Shown here one piece after another: positions 1 to 11,318 of a stretch of DNA of 64,000 nucleotides. The translations under genes were made by a program, and so were the position numbers. The stretch covers positions 372,001-436,000 of the forward strand of contig CM073199.1 of the NCBI GenBank assembly GCA_037042915.1, in the 5' to 3' direction. The DNA comes from Auricularia sp. M13. Lineage: Eukaryota; Basidiomycota; Agaricomycetes; Auriculariales; Auriculariaceae. Each line of letters begins with the position of its first letter. Within the stretch, counting starts at the first letter, position 1. The notes below the pieces were generated by a model, which searched no databases, was not told the DNA's origin, and saw nothing but the letters and a program-made list of their open reading frames with translations.

Positions 1-454
1 CGATCACGCAATCAATCATCCACCGTACTACGGCGACTTGCACCTATCGCTGCGGCACGCACCGTGGTAGCCTCAAATACCTGCTGAATCTTTCTTGCTG
101 CGCTTGGAGCGCTCGGCTGGACGGCCTGTGTGGCTAGAGCTGGGCGCCGATGATCCTCCGAGTCTTATAAAGGCCGTAGCGAATCATCTCGACCATCTGA
201 CCCTGCGCCAATTGCCAGAGCGGTCCTTTGCGCTGATTCTGAATGCCCTCTGCCGCCCCGCGCCTCTGCTGCGTAAACTGGATCTGATGTATGCGCCGCA
301 CACAGTCTATGCTGGCTACACCATGCCGCCATTTGTGGTCCCACCATTGCAGCCTGTAATTGTGCTCCTTGCTGAATTTCTAGCGGGACTTGCTTCTCGC
401 CCAAAAAAGCCTCAGCTAGGTTGCTGTCTCCCAAAGTTATATTTCGGAACGTAA
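1..454 (+). pseudogene. F-box/LRR gene fragment, 5'-truncated by the window edge
   Basis: Translation of the first ~65 bases gives AINHPPYYGDLH, and from about 95 the frame reads LRLERSAGRPVWLELG. Both match, in order, the intact F-box gene at 55,568-57,010 (AINHRTYYGDLR and LRLSRSAGRPVSIFLELG). Similarity continues through RPAPLLRKLDLMY and EFLAG, then fades near 400 where reading frames change and a stop follows. No intact LRR part follows, so I read this as a decayed paralogue. It converges on the minus-strand C2H2 gene that follows, the same arrangement as the intact F-box + C2H2 pair on the right of the window. An exon of a still functional gene running in from the left is possible but less likely. 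Confidence 0.6.
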
Positions 455-646
455 TTGCATTTTGTTGGTTTCAATTCGCCCTCTTGGTTCTGACTCATCA
501 ACTGACCCTTTTCTCAAGTGCGTCTCGTCGAACAATAATGGAACCGTCTTACAGCGCCTATAATCCGACAGATTCCAACAGCAGAACAGACAATGACTAC
601 AGTACTACGCCTAACGCATACGCGATGCGCACATGCACACACCGAC

Positions 647-2302
647 TCAGATCAGAGCCCATTCTTCTTCTTCTTGCGCTTTACTCTCAGATTCATCCTT
701 CTTGGCATGGCGGGCTTTCTTTTTGGCCGACTTCTGTTCTGATACCACGCCTTCCAACCTGCTCTCAAGTTCCTCGAGTCTCTTCTCCAGCTGGGAAGTA
801 TAGTCTGCGTCTTCACTCTCTAGTTCATCTGGAAGTCCGACATCAGTACCTGGAAAAAATGATTTGCAACGGCAGACGAACCACTCGAAGACCTGCGGCG
901 CTTGTTCCCATGTCGCTTTCTGTGACGGCCGTCGCCTTCTCCGCCGTCTGACTCTTCTGCGACAGCGGTCAGTATGAATCACACATTCCCGGGGGGACTG
1001 TACGGAACCACTCTCTGGGGTATCCTTCCTATAATTGTGACTGTCCTTCTCGTGCCGGACTAGCGGGGCAGCTGCGCGGAACGCCCTGCCGCAGATCTTT
1101 GAGCCTTTGTCAACACACTCTTCCTCTCGCAACCTATCGCAGAAAACGAACCGTGCACTTGTAGGGCCTATACCACCTCGGAAGGTGGGCTGTAACCTGA
1201 TGTGAGAAATCTTCTCTATATGATCATTCCTGTAGCATGGCTTACCACGAAGGTGTATGCCAAATCCCCCCTTTTCAAAAACCCGGGTGCATTTACCCCA
1301 CTGGCACTGATAGGCCTCTCCAGGATCGATGATGGGCATATGATGCTCTATCATATGCTCCCAGAGTTCGCTGGCGCCTTCATCGGTGTGGGCGAACGTC
1401 TGGTCGCAGCGAATCCAGAGACATTGCAATTTGTCGGTGGCCGAGGAAGGGAGGCTGTGCTCGGTGGCGATGTGCTTCTTCATACTTTGGCGCGCGAGTA
1501 CAGCGTAACCGCACCCCGGCAGGCTGCAGACGTATGGGAGGTGGTCCGTACTGTAAAGCTAATAATTATTACCGCGTCACGCGTCACGGAGGCCTCATGG
1601 CCCGGTAATAAACACGTTTTGTAGCATGTCACGGGCTCCTCATGGTAATAGGGTGTCACGGTGTTCGAATACTGAATTTCTCACCGGTAACCGTCCGGAG
1701 CGGCGCGCCTTCGGCGCGCAGATTGTACAAGTTACATAACAGCAAAATTTCACAGAATCTCTGCAGAAACACAGTGTTTGGCATCCCTATGGTCGATGTA
1801 TTGCACAGATAAAGTGTTTGAGGGCCTGAGGAGGCCCCAGAAACAGCCTAGAAATGAGATAACTGTATCAAATACTCTTTCTCACTGTCCAGTTGTGCCT
1901 TGTTCTGCTGAGAAGCGCTGATTGAGCCAAAATTTATCTTGTATGTCTGGAAATGTCACGTGTCACGGGTGCCCCAAGGTAATGTCTCCGACATGTCACG
2001 GTCCAACGTCCATGGTAATAATTATTAGCTCTACAGTATGCGCTGCAGAGGACAATCAGACGGTGCATCCAAACTGCCTCTGTGCCAGTGTATAACGCAC
2101 TACCGAGGTGTTCCGCGCCGCTGCTCCGTCCGAGGATCGGCGTGGTGCGCGCGCAGCCGCGCCATTGGCAGCGGAATGAGCCAAACTTTGTGTTGTGCGC
2201 GGCGTTGAGATGGTCGTAAAGCGCCTTGTCGTCGCCGTACGGCCCCGGCGCTGAGCAATTGCGCCAGTGGCAGAGGAGGCCGTGTCTCGTGCTAGTGGAC
2301 AT
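647..2302 (-). pseudogene. C2H2 zinc-finger gene, copy A, interrupted by a MITE
   Basis: Exon 1 (2,302-2,101) encodes CHWRNCSAPGPYGDDKALY and a second finger starting FRCQWRGC. It ends at a GT donor in the same place as in copy B. Exon 2 starts at 2,042, but after six coding bases it is broken by a 486-bp MITE (1,551-2,036). It resumes at 1,550 with a finger (YVCSLPGCGY), then LQCLWIRCDQTF and YQCQWGKCTRVF. Later exons give HLPRWYRPYKCTV, a last finger ending RHEKDSH, a basic Arg run, and an acidic/Lys coiled-coil tail ending EEEEWALI. This would be a nuclear DNA-binding protein with about six fingers. The MITE lies in coding sequence, so the copy is probably inactive unless the insert is spliced out. 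TATAAA lies about 40 bases upstream of the ATG. Confidence 0.75.
1551..2036. mobile_element. Tc1/mariner-like MITE with TA target duplication
   Basis: The 486-bp element has terminal inverted repeats CTGTAAAGCTAATAATTA (left) and CTGTAGAGCTAATAATTA (right, reverse complement). They extend through TTACC with one mismatch. It is flanked by TA at 1,549-1,550 and 2,037-2,038. The paralogous empty site at 25,391-25,400 reads CATACGGACC with a single TA (25,393-25,394), which fixes the boundaries. Internal GTCACG/CGTGAC motifs repeat near both ends. No ORF of transposase size is present, so it is non-autonomous. Confidence 0.92.
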
Positions 2303-3524
2303 TCTGGTACAGTGAGCAAGATTAGGCGATGCACGCGTTTATAAGCTATTCCTCGAGGCTCGAGTAAATCTCACAGCTTGTGCTATGGTCGGGGAAAGAC
2401 CACGCCTCGTGCCACAGCGTGCTTGTTTCCTCGAGAGTTAGGATTCATATAGTTCGTGAAGGGTGCAGCGGAGATCTTGGCCTCGAGGTCGACCGCAGTC
2501 GGCTGCTGTAGCAAGGTTAGCGTGCTTGTTTACTAAAGCTTGAACGGAAGATCTGGAGTCTTTACCGTCACAGTGAGCTTTGAACCCAAACCAGGAGATC
2601 ATCAGTCGCACATGACTGAATTTATTTTGAGCGCAACCGTCCCCGGCGTTCACGGTCGTCAATTGTATTTTGGAAGATCGGTCTTGCCCGCTAGGTAGGT
2701 GAAGGGCACGGTTACTAATCATCTGCAGCGCCAAGAACTCCATAACGGGGAATATTGTGTAAGCAGTGCTTCACAATGCTCGTGAGAATTGGTGTGATGG
2801 TGAGAGGGAGGAACACGTGTTTGGACTCCGCTTAAATCACACTTATCCTCGTCGGCGGCGCTTGGAAAACAGGCTTCCTGCCTCATGCACTGCAGCCAGT
2901 TCCGAACTGACTCTTCACATCTGTTAGAGCCCGTACTTCATGTATCAGAAGTCTGCTCCGCGGCACCGTCTGCTCTCCAAATTCTTGTCTCCCAGCCGCT
3001 CTAGACTGTGTCTAACCATGGAGTCTTACACGCATCTATCCTGCCGCTGATGTTGAACCATGGTCGACCGCGGCGCTCATAGTTGACCTTCATTCGAATC
3101 AGTGTTTTTGCCTTCAACCGTCGGTGAACCGACCTGCCTGGCGATCAGCGACCCTTTGCCGCCCCGCCCCGCTCCTGTGTCTTCTTGGGTGACTATGGAG
3201 TGAACACTGCCCATCCGCAGAGCCAAGAAGCGCTGAGGCATCTATCATTGTCGCCATCGGTGCTCCCCGATATTTTTTTCAGCGGGCCACGTACCCATGC
3301 TTGATGAAGTCCTCCTGTCCCGTGTTGTTTCTGTTCTGAGATGTTTCTTTAACATCAGCGTCCCTAGCTTCCGTCTGCAACGTTCACGTCGCCCCTCACG
3401 AGCTCCTGTTGCCGAACGACTTCGAACGATGTTCCTACTAGACCTATCGTAGCGCCGCAAGCGGCAGTCACCGCCTCCTAAGGGTGATTCATACCGTTTT
3501 GACACGCTACACGAAAGTTGACCA
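2303..3524. other. Upstream region of C2H2 copy A; no gene seen
   Basis: The part next to the gene (to about 2,900) is the duplicated promoter region shared with 24,470-25,134. From there to 3,524 I see no protein-like open frame, no repeat and no RNA gene. Confidence 0.5.
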
Positions 3525-4046
3525 GATCTTGGCAGTGTTGTTTCTGAAGGCCTTATCAAGGGCAGCCATTGACCTTAAGGCCTTAACTTCTTAATAAGCC
3601 CTTAATAAGGGTATATACTTAAGGGCTTACTTTCGGATGCATATTGTAATAAGTTTGTAATACAAATCAATGTTGGTGGATGGATATATAGAGACCTATG
3701 TCCGACTCACTGCCTGTCCTACAGTTTTCATCAGTTAGCTGCTGTTCAAATAGATTGACTGAGGTGGTCAAGGTGGAAGGCTTGATGTTATGCCATGTTC
3801 TGCTTGTGGTCGCATGCAAAGAACATCCCCAGCAAACCTAGTTCTCTACGTATGGAACAGACAATGAGAACAGAATATTCCAATGCAAATGTTGCTGATC
3901 CCCCAGACCAATGAGCATTTTGTTCCCTTCCAGACACCGGAAAATAAGGGCAAGTTAAGGTTATTAAGACCTTGGGTTTTCAGAAAAATAAATAAGGCTT
4001 AACGGTAAGCCCTTATTAAGGGCAAGTCTTAATTAAGGCCTTAACC

Positions 4047-4902
4047 TGTCACGGCAGAGCGCTCGTCACTCGCCGAGACCGACGCCCAAGAGAGGAGAGA
4101 GGGACGAGGAAGAACGGACAAGCGGTACAATTGACCAGACCAAACCTGGGGTACACGCATCTACACCCTACAACCTATATACCCTTCCCCCAGGGTCCGA
4201 TGATCCGGTCCAGGGTGATCCCGGAGCTAAAGGGTCCATCCACCATCATCTCCCATGATGCCAACACCCTACCACACCTCCAATCGAACCTGGTCCGAGA
4301 CAGGACAAAGGTGCCGAGGTATGCTATCCACATACACACCCACCGAGGGCACGAACCGGGGAGGAGGGCACCTCCCGAGTGCACGGGGAGAGCGCCGAGC
4401 TGCTGAGGCCACGGGCCGAGGGTCCGAGGGTGTAGCCGAGCTTGTACCAGGCGATGACAACCGGCCTACTATCCCTCCGAGGGGTGTCGCACCAGCGAGG
4501 AGTCCAACAGAGGCGTTCCAGACCCTCCGAGGTCGTTCAGGGTGGCCCACCGAGTTCGCCCGAGGTCAGAAGGGGATCCTAGAGTCCATCCCGAGCACCA
4601 CAACACCCATACCCGACGCATACAGCGAGGGGAGAGCTGCCGAACCCTGGTCCGAGGATAAGAAGCCTCCACCGAGCCGAATTGGGGTATGCGCCGAGGT
4701 CGTCTCACCCCTAGACAGGTAGAGAGCGGCGCATCGATCATATCCCGAGTTGAGCAGCCCGAGGCGTATAACCCTGGCCGAGTCTCCGTTCGAGGGTAAA
4801 CAGTGCGCCGACTGTATGCAGCAGCGACCGAGCGCTCGGCGAAGCGGCATAAAACCCGCGGACGAGCGGACAGAGCTTGCGACGGCCGTGATGACCGCAA
4901 CA
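4047..4902 (+). repeat. Left LTR of the LARD-like element
   Basis: This is an 856-bp direct repeat beginning TGTCACGGCAG and ending GACCGCAACA. It contains many CCGAG/CGAGG words. It is one base shorter than the right LTR. Confidence 0.88.
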
Positions 4903-5071
4903 TAACCCCCCCTTCAAGCCGCGAGCCGAGGGAGTGTCCGAGAGAGGGAGGCGAAAGGCGGGGAGGACGAAACAACGGACCGAGGGCGCCGCGGACTGAA
5001 TAGCAATTCAGTTCACGGTTTGACATAAAGCGTCGGCCTGTCAGTTTGCTTCTTGTCCTCATACCACCACC

Positions 5072-6514
5072 ATGCCCGCTACAGACCGCGTTGACAACGT
5101 CCGCGCCGACCAGCCCAGCAGCGGGGCGCCCGCCTGGGTGCCCGTGTTGGACGACTTTGTTCTTTCTCGCGCCCGGCCCGATGACCTGGAGGCCCGCGTC
5201 GTCGTCCTCGGCGACGCCGTCAACCGTATTGTCGCCGCGCTCGTTGACCCTGGGATCCCGCCCACGCACCGTGACTTGGCCCGCCACCGCCAGCTTGAGT
5301 TCGAGACGGAGCGCCGCTTGCTGCTCGCGTTGTTGCCTTCCGCCCGTGTCCTGGCAGCCAGTCTGGCGGCGTGCTCGTCGCCGTCGGACGTGCTGCTCCT
5401 GCCGTCCATGACCGTGCCGCCATCGCCGTCCGACCCTGTCCGTCCGCTGGCTTTGCGCTTGCCCCCGTTGCCGTCGGACGCTGCCTCCCGCCCGCGCTGC
5501 TCGGCGTTGAGGATTCCGCCCGGGCACCCGTTATACGCTGAGTGCAAGGAGCCCGCGCCGTCGTCGTCCACTGCTGCTCCGTTGCCGCGCCGTCCCGTAC
5601 CGGCGTCGTCGTCGTCCCGCGCGCCGGGGCCGTCTCTCCCTGCGCGCTCGGCGCCGACCCCTCGTCCGCCGCGCTCGTCGTCTGCTGCCCGCGCGCCGCC
5701 CGCGTCCGCGCCACCACCGCCGACACTTCTCCACCACCCGCGACGGCCGAGGACACCCCCGGCCGGTGTGTACGGCGTCCGAGCTGCGCGAGCGGCGTCA
5801 GGCGTGGGATAATGCGTTCGCCGACGGTCTGATCGACCGCCACGGGGTCCCGACGTCGGTAAGTACTTTGTTCTGTTGCTGCTGGTAGCGGGGTATTAAC
5901 ATTCGGCAGCCGTGTAGCCGATGCGTGGACCGCGACGATGAGTGCCTTCCGGCGCAGGGGCTGGCGGCGTGCCTCGAGTGCTCGCGCCGGAAGGTGAAGT
6001 GCTCGTGGAAGGATCTGCGCGCGCCGCTCGGGTTCGGGACCAAGACCGGGAAGGGTTCCAAGGCGCCGGCGTCGGACACGCGTGCGCCGCCATCTCGCTC
6101 CCGCGCCGCGTCCGTCGTACCCCAGGCGCCCGCGTCGTCGTCGTCTCGTGCTTCGCGGTCTCGGACCGCGAAGGAGAGTCTGCCTGCGCTGCCTATTGAG
6201 GCACCGAGTGCGGGCGTCACGGCGGCCGCGCCCCCGCTGCATCCCAACTTCATGGCGCAGTTCGCGGCGGCGTGGTCGTTGGTTGCCGGGGGAGCCGCTC
6301 CGCCCGCGTCGTCGCATGTGTCCGTGCCTTTGCGCTCGGCCATGCGCCGCGGCACTCGTTTTGCGGCGGGTACGGCGACGCGGTCGTCCCGCTCGTCAGT
6401 TACACCGGGGCGAGCTCCTCGCGCGCGTCGGCACCACCTGAGTCGGGTCCGGAGGAGGAGGAGGAGGACGAGGACGAGGTAGAGGAGGTGGAGGAAGCGA
6501 TGGACATGGACTGA
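5072..6514 (+). CDS. Cys-rich ORF of the LARD-like element (product unknown)
   Basis: A frame opening MPATDRVDNVRADQPSSG runs through 5,072-5,812 with Pro/Ser-rich sequence. A different frame gives ELRERRQAWDNAFADGLIDR just before a GT donor at about 5,860. The intron ends CGGCAG near 5,910. The next exon continues PCSRCVDRDDECLP, GLAACLECSRRKVKC and SWKDLRAP, followed by a Ser/Arg-rich tail and Glu runs to about 6,514. The C-x2-C-x6-C and C-x2-C-x5-C pattern resembles a Cys cluster common in agaricomycete hypothetical proteins. It is not a Gag CCHC knuckle. The first and second frames do not join cleanly, so either another intron or a small indel lies near 5,700-5,760. Function is unknown; a Gag-like or nucleic-acid-binding role is a guess. 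Confidence 0.45.
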
Positions 6515-7511
6515 GGATTCGGTTCGGCATCCTGTACTTAGTCTTTCTTGTCGCAATGGGCGCATGTACAGAATATAAATAGCTTTCTTGAATCTGGGAC
6601 CGAAGTGGGAGTCCAAACCAGCGCAAAGACCAATTGGACTTCTTTCTGCGGGTCCGGGATTTTGGCTCCAGTCGTCGGCGTATCCATCCTGGTGTGGCAC
6701 CTTCCGACCCAGGCATCCTGCGGCCGACTCCAAGGTCCGGGAAAGGTTGGATTCCAGTCCTGTGCTGTGTCCTGTTGGTCCGACTGCGCCTGCGCACCGA
6801 CCCGTAAGTGATAAGGGAAATAAGGAACGTGTGGGATCCGCCGTCGGCGGCTGGGGTTCGCGCAGCGAGTGAAGTTACTGGTTGCTGGAGCTTCGGCGTG
6901 AGCTCGGGGCATCGTTAAACGTCGTACATGTCGTCCAGCCAGCGGCCGGTGGTTCGTGACGTCCTCGGGGCGAGGGTGTTCATATCTCGGGCGTTGCGGC
7001 GCGTGCATCCAGTCCATCCGGATCACGGCCGAGGCCCCATCTGCTGATGGCGTGCGAGAGGGGGAGGTGTAACAGCTGTGGCTTGAGCGCGCAAGTCCAG
7101 ACAACCGGGGTGGGGTTTTGGGCGTGGGCGAGTGTCTCGGTTTACTCGCCGAGGTAGAGGGTGCGAAGGAGGTGCTGCACCAGGGGTCGCCGAGGGCGGG
7201 ATCGGGGTATCCCGCGCGACCGTGTGGAGAGGCTGTGCCAAGGGCTTGGTCATGCGCTGCGGCCGATGGGATGGAGATAGGGCCTTGGCAGCGGACGCCT
7301 CGCTTCTCGGTGTGGGTGGCGACTCCGAGGGAGAAGGATGCGGATGCCAATGGACCTCGGCCGGTGCACAGCGGCTAGCTGACGGCGAGGCCGGCCTGAT
7401 GAGGTCGTCGGCGTGACACACGGGCGATAGTAGTCGGGAGGACGTCGCGGCCGTGTGGGGAAGAAGAAGAGGGATGAGCGTCGGTCGAAAGGGAGTGAAG
7501 GTTTGGTCTTA
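6515..7511. other. 3' interior of the LARD-like element; no convincing gene
   Basis: GC-rich sequence between the Cys-rich ORF and the right LTR. Long frames exist on both strands, but they are low-complexity and overlap each other. The last 60 bases are purine-rich, as expected for a polypurine tract. Confidence 0.45.
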
Positions 7512-8368
7512 TGTCACGGCAGAGCGCTCGTCACTCGCCGAGACCGACGCCCAAGAGAGGAGAGAGGGACGAGGAAGAACGGACAAGCGGTACAATTGAC
7601 CAGACCAAACCTGGGGTACACGCATCTACACCCTACAACCTATATACCCTTCCCCCAGGGTCCGATGATCCGGTCCAGGGTGATCCCGGAGCTAAAGGGT
7701 CCATCCACCATCATCTCCCATGATGCCAACACCCTACCACACCTCCAATCGAACCTGGTCCGAGACAGGACAAAGGTGCCGAGGTATGCTATCCACATAC
7801 ACACCCACCGAGGGCACGAACCGGGGAGGAGGGCACCTCCCGAGTGCACGGGGAGAGCGCCGAGCTGCTGAGGCCACGGGCCGAGGGTCCGAGGGTGTAG
7901 CCGAGCTTGTACCAGGCGATGACAACCGGCCTACTATCCCTCCGAGGGGTGTCGCACCAGCGAGGAGTCCAACAGAGGCGTTCCAGACCCTCCGAGGTCG
8001 TTCAGGGTGGCCCACCGAGTTCGCCCGAGGTCAGAAGGGGATCCTAGAGTCCATCCCGAGCACCACAACACCCATACCCGACGCATACAGCGAGGGGAGA
8101 GCTGCCGAACCCTGGTCCGAGGATAAGAAGCCTCCACCGAGCCGAATTGGGGTATGCGCCGAGGTCGTCTCACCCCCTAGACAGGTAGAGAGCGGCGCAT
8201 CGATCATATCCCGAGTTGAGCAGCCCGAGGCGTATAACCCTGGCCGAGTCTCCGTTCGAGGGTAAACAGTGCGCCGACTGTATGCAGCAGCGACCGAGCG
8301 CTCGGCGAAGCGGCATAAAACCCGCGGACGAGCGGACAGAGCTTGCGACGGCCGTGATGACCGCAACA
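7512..8368 (+). repeat. Right LTR of the LARD-like element
   Basis: This 857-bp direct repeat is nearly identical to 4,047-4,902, with one extra C near 8,174. It is followed by the target duplication TAACC. Confidence 0.88.
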
Positions 8369-8626
8369 TAACCTTAAGAAACAACACTGGATCTTGGGCA
8401 GATACAGCTTGAATCCAGTGGCCGAGTCCTTCACAAGATGATACTTTATACAATGGTACGGGCCAGTGGGGAAATAATATATTTAATTCATGGGGAAATG
8501 AACAAAATAAAACACGAACGAGTCAGGTTTAATATCGGAATCTACGATCGCCTGTCGCACCTCACGAGCGCCTCACACTGAATCTCACGACCACTACAGG
8601 CGTAAGTGCTCCTATCCGTCGTGCAG

Positions 8627-9960
8627 TCACGTCTCCCTGCACATTGGCGGTGGTGGCGGCGCCATTGATTGCGGGGGCGTGGAGGGCCCGGGGAAATCAC
8701 CGAGATCGTCAAAATCGTCGCGACTCGTTCGCTTCCCCTGGTGCTGGCGCTGACGCAAAAGACGGCGCAGCAACAAGAGGACTCTGGAATGTCGGGTTTT
8801 CCAGCATAATGGGCGTCTGGAACATAGCCGTTTGAGCAGCAGACGGCGCCGCGAAGAGTCCGCGCAGCAATTCGTTTTCCAAGGTCACTCATTGACAACC
8901 TGCTTTGCCTTGACAGCGCACTCCCAAGCGCTGTTACCTTTTAAGGAATACGAGAGCGCGCTTTGCTGGACCATCCAGTACGACTTGGTGAGCCGCAAGG
9001 ACCGCCTGCAGTGAGCTTCTTTGCGAATTGTGGAGCGGGTTCGAGGAGATAGTCTGGGACCAGGCTTTCCAGGATATCAGACCTATAGGTTATATTAGTA
9101 TAAGCACGAGGAGACATAATCGGGCACGAACACTACCGAGCTGCGAACGCACAAGCCGAGCAAACGCTTCAACCGCTGGACCGGAACTTCTACAGGTTTA
9201 GTCTCTGGAGCGGGCCACAAGTCATTCGCAAGTTCGTCCCATTGCGAAATGGGCGCGCTGACCGTTTGGCGCGGCTGCAAGGATCCATCAGCGCTCAGCT
9301 CACGCGACTGGCGCGAAATCGCAGCAGATACGAAGCATACCGCTGTCGTGCGCTGGCTGCACGCACCTCACTTGTCCTGGTCGTGTTCAGCCGTCCATTT
9401 TGTCAGTAACCAGAAGCTGCGCCAGACGGATGTAATGGGCTCCGCACTCTCCGGGACATCCGCAGACCACACGTTGTCCGGACTTCGTCGCCAGGGTGAG
9501 CGTAGGCAATGCGATATCGGGCTCTGCGTTCTCAAAGCTGCCGAACGTGTCGTGCTCATCGAGCTCGCCGGGCCGCGACTGATACTGTGGTTTGTCCTCC
9601 ACATCAGCCGTGCATCGCTGGCGCAGAAGGAGGGACAATTTCTCGCGCGCTTTCGCTTTGGCTAGAGCAACCCGCAACCGCAGTCGAGTCCCGTGTCGCC
9701 AAGGCCCCTGGGCCACTCGCACGGTATTGAAGCCGCATTTTTCCAGCTGCCGTCAGCCAAAGCATCGATGTCATACGGTACGAGGCACCTGACACGCGTC
9801 TTGGCGTGGTACTCCCTGGGCTCGACCTGCCCCGGCAGCAGCCGCAGAACCAGCTGCAGTGCGCGCTACATATAGCTGTGTGCGGAGCTGTTGAACAATT
9901 GTGCAGCACGCGGGTTCGAGACGGAGCTGAAGAGCCTGAGCGCAGCGCTGTTCTATGAAG
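8627..9960 (-). pseudogene. Decayed gene of unknown function
   Basis: Several protein-like stretches lie in order on the minus strand but in broken frames. They are LRLFSSVSNPRAAQLF, a stop, then LQLVLRLLPGQVEPREYHAK, an apparent intron, EKCGFNTVRVAQGPWRHGTR, a 100-residue frame ending LVTDKMDG, a frame with SQWDELANDLWPAPETKPVE, and finally MFQTPIMLENPTFQSPLVAA. The last runs into DDLGDFPGPSTPPQSMAPPP only after a one-base frame change near 8,710. The gene is not recognised. Repeated stops and the frame change argue for a pseudogene. Some breaks may be introns I could not place. Confidence 0.35.
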
Positions 9961-11315
9961 CAAACAGTCCAAGGCGGAGCTCATGAAGGAGCTACGCACT
10001 GTCACTCAGCAGCGCGACACGTGAGCGGGACACAGCATGAGCGCGAGTTCAACCTCAACGGACAGTGCACGGGATAAAGTGGGCCAACAGCCTGAATGCC
10101 AGACTCCCAAAGGCCAGGGGATGGACAAGGTGCGGACAACCAGCATGTGGACGGCATACGAGCTGTGAAATTTCTGCCAGTCCACGGCCAGATAAAAACA
10201 GGCACTACCCATTGGGTAACAAGAAAGGCCGGACAGGGCGGGTTTCGGGCGCGAGCAGAGGTAAGATATGTCGAGGTTGAACATTGAACGTCGAAGCAGT
10301 ACAGTAGTACTCAGACTTGGCGAATAGTGGTATGAAGGGTAGCAGCAGTTTGCACGGTCTGATTTGTGGGCAGAGAAGGTCCAGCTTATGTGACGCAGCC
10401 TGGGTTCGCCGTGGTCAGGTACTGACGCAGAGCAAGGTGCAGGAAGAACATGCGGCGGCGGACCGGAGCCGGAAGCATCGGATGCAAAACGGAGATGGCA
10501 CCGGCAGGTTGAGAAATACCAAAAGTGAAATCTAAGGTAGAGAAGATTTAACCATGTTAGAGACTCGAGAAATTCGAGAAAAGAGTGGTGTGATAGTCGA
10601 TACCGGGTGAGACTATGGGGAGACAAGTGGACACAGGTATTTACACCTTCGGGTGGTCTCGGAAAGTGTTTTCGGGGAGGACCGGGTTGTCCAATCTGAA
10701 TACCCCCCCCCCCAGTGAAGAACCGACTTAGGAGTCGGTGAAACATGCTCCAACCTTCGGACATTATCACGCTGGATCCTTCGATTTCCCTGGCGCAGGA
10801 TTGCTGGACATGCTTCTCGCGGATGTGGATCCGTAATGCCGAGCTCGCGAATGACTGATGTTGACTACCACTTGTCATATGTAGTTCTTTCGGGCGCAGG
10901 TGCGATGGCAGCACTCGCCCTCGCCGATACCATCTCCGGTGTATCCGACCGCCTGGCCCTCAGCGTATTCAAACAGCCGCATACCCTTCGACGCCATACA
11001 GTATCTCCCAACCCGTCGTCATGCGCGATTTACTTATGAGGCGGACACTATGTACGTGAATCATGGTGACTCAGAGGCCGCCGACGTTTTCGCCATACCG
11101 TGCAACTCGCCGACTCTGAGTCGCTCTCAGGCTGGGACTACCTCGTCAGGTTCCGTTCGACACGCTCACCCTGATTCTCGTGGCACCGCGACGCTGCCTT
11201 GCCCGCCTCGCGCTGTGAGTTCGACATGGGACACCGGCCCGGGCGATCTCGCGCTCGTCGATTCCTTCGCGCACCAGGTTATCGCATTTCCGCTCATAAA
11301 CCCATCCAAAGTGAA
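9961..11315. other. Region without a supported gene
   Basis: A 302-codon minus-strand frame covers 10,006-10,914, but its translation is rich in Ser/His/Pro with no domain, so I do not call it. Plus-strand frames at 10,836-11,300 are short and change frame. A C9 run lies near 10,706. Confidence 0.4.
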
Positions 11316-11318
11316 AGT

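Larger units (their letters stand above)
640..2900 (-). repeat. Inverted segmental duplication, copy A
   Basis: Read on the minus strand, about 2,900 down to 640 matches 24,470-25,723 followed by 54,238-54,820 on the plus strand. The match covers the C2H2 coding exons and also about 550 bases upstream, for example GCGGAGTCCAAACA, CGAGGCCAAGA and a shared TATAAA near the start. Divergence is moderate, with many substitutions and small gaps, so the duplication is old compared with the transposons that later hit each copy. Confidence 0.8.
4047..8368 (+). mobile_element. Non-autonomous LTR retrotransposon (LARD-like), recent insertion
   Basis: Two direct repeats (4,047-4,902 and 7,512-8,368) start TGTCACGG and end GCAACA. 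They are flanked by the 5-bp duplication TAACC (4,042-4,046 and 8,369-8,373). The repeats are 856 and 857 bp, and the only difference I see is one C in a run near 4,709, so insertion is recent. The 2.6 kb interior has a short Cys-rich ORF and a purine-rich tract before the right LTR (7,455-7,502). I find no protease, reverse transcriptase, RNase H or integrase motif. It therefore needs another element's enzymes. It sits 16 bases from the right end of the hAT MITE. Confidence 0.85.
3533..8389. mobile_element. hAT-like MITE (about 530 bp) carrying a nested LTR element
   Basis: The ends are CAGTGTTGTTTCTGAAGG at 3,533 and, reverse-complemented, CAGTGTTGTTTCTTAAGG at 8,389. They are flanked by the perfect 8-bp duplication GATCTTGG at 3,525-3,532 and 8,390-8,397. 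An 8-bp duplication with a CAGTG terminus fits the hAT superfamily. Subterminal AAGGGCTTA/CCCTTAATAAGGG motifs repeat on both sides. Without the nested element at 4,047-8,368 and its 5-bp duplication the MITE is about 530 bp and non-coding. Confidence 0.88.

Noticed and set aside
6538-7350. 270-codon minus-strand frame in the LARD interior
   Set aside because: Low-complexity Pro/Ser/Arg translation inside the 3' region of a plus-strand element; no motif.
10006-10914. 302-codon minus-strand open frame
   Set aside because: Ser/His/Pro-rich translation without motifs, crosses a poly-C run; no splice or paralogue support.
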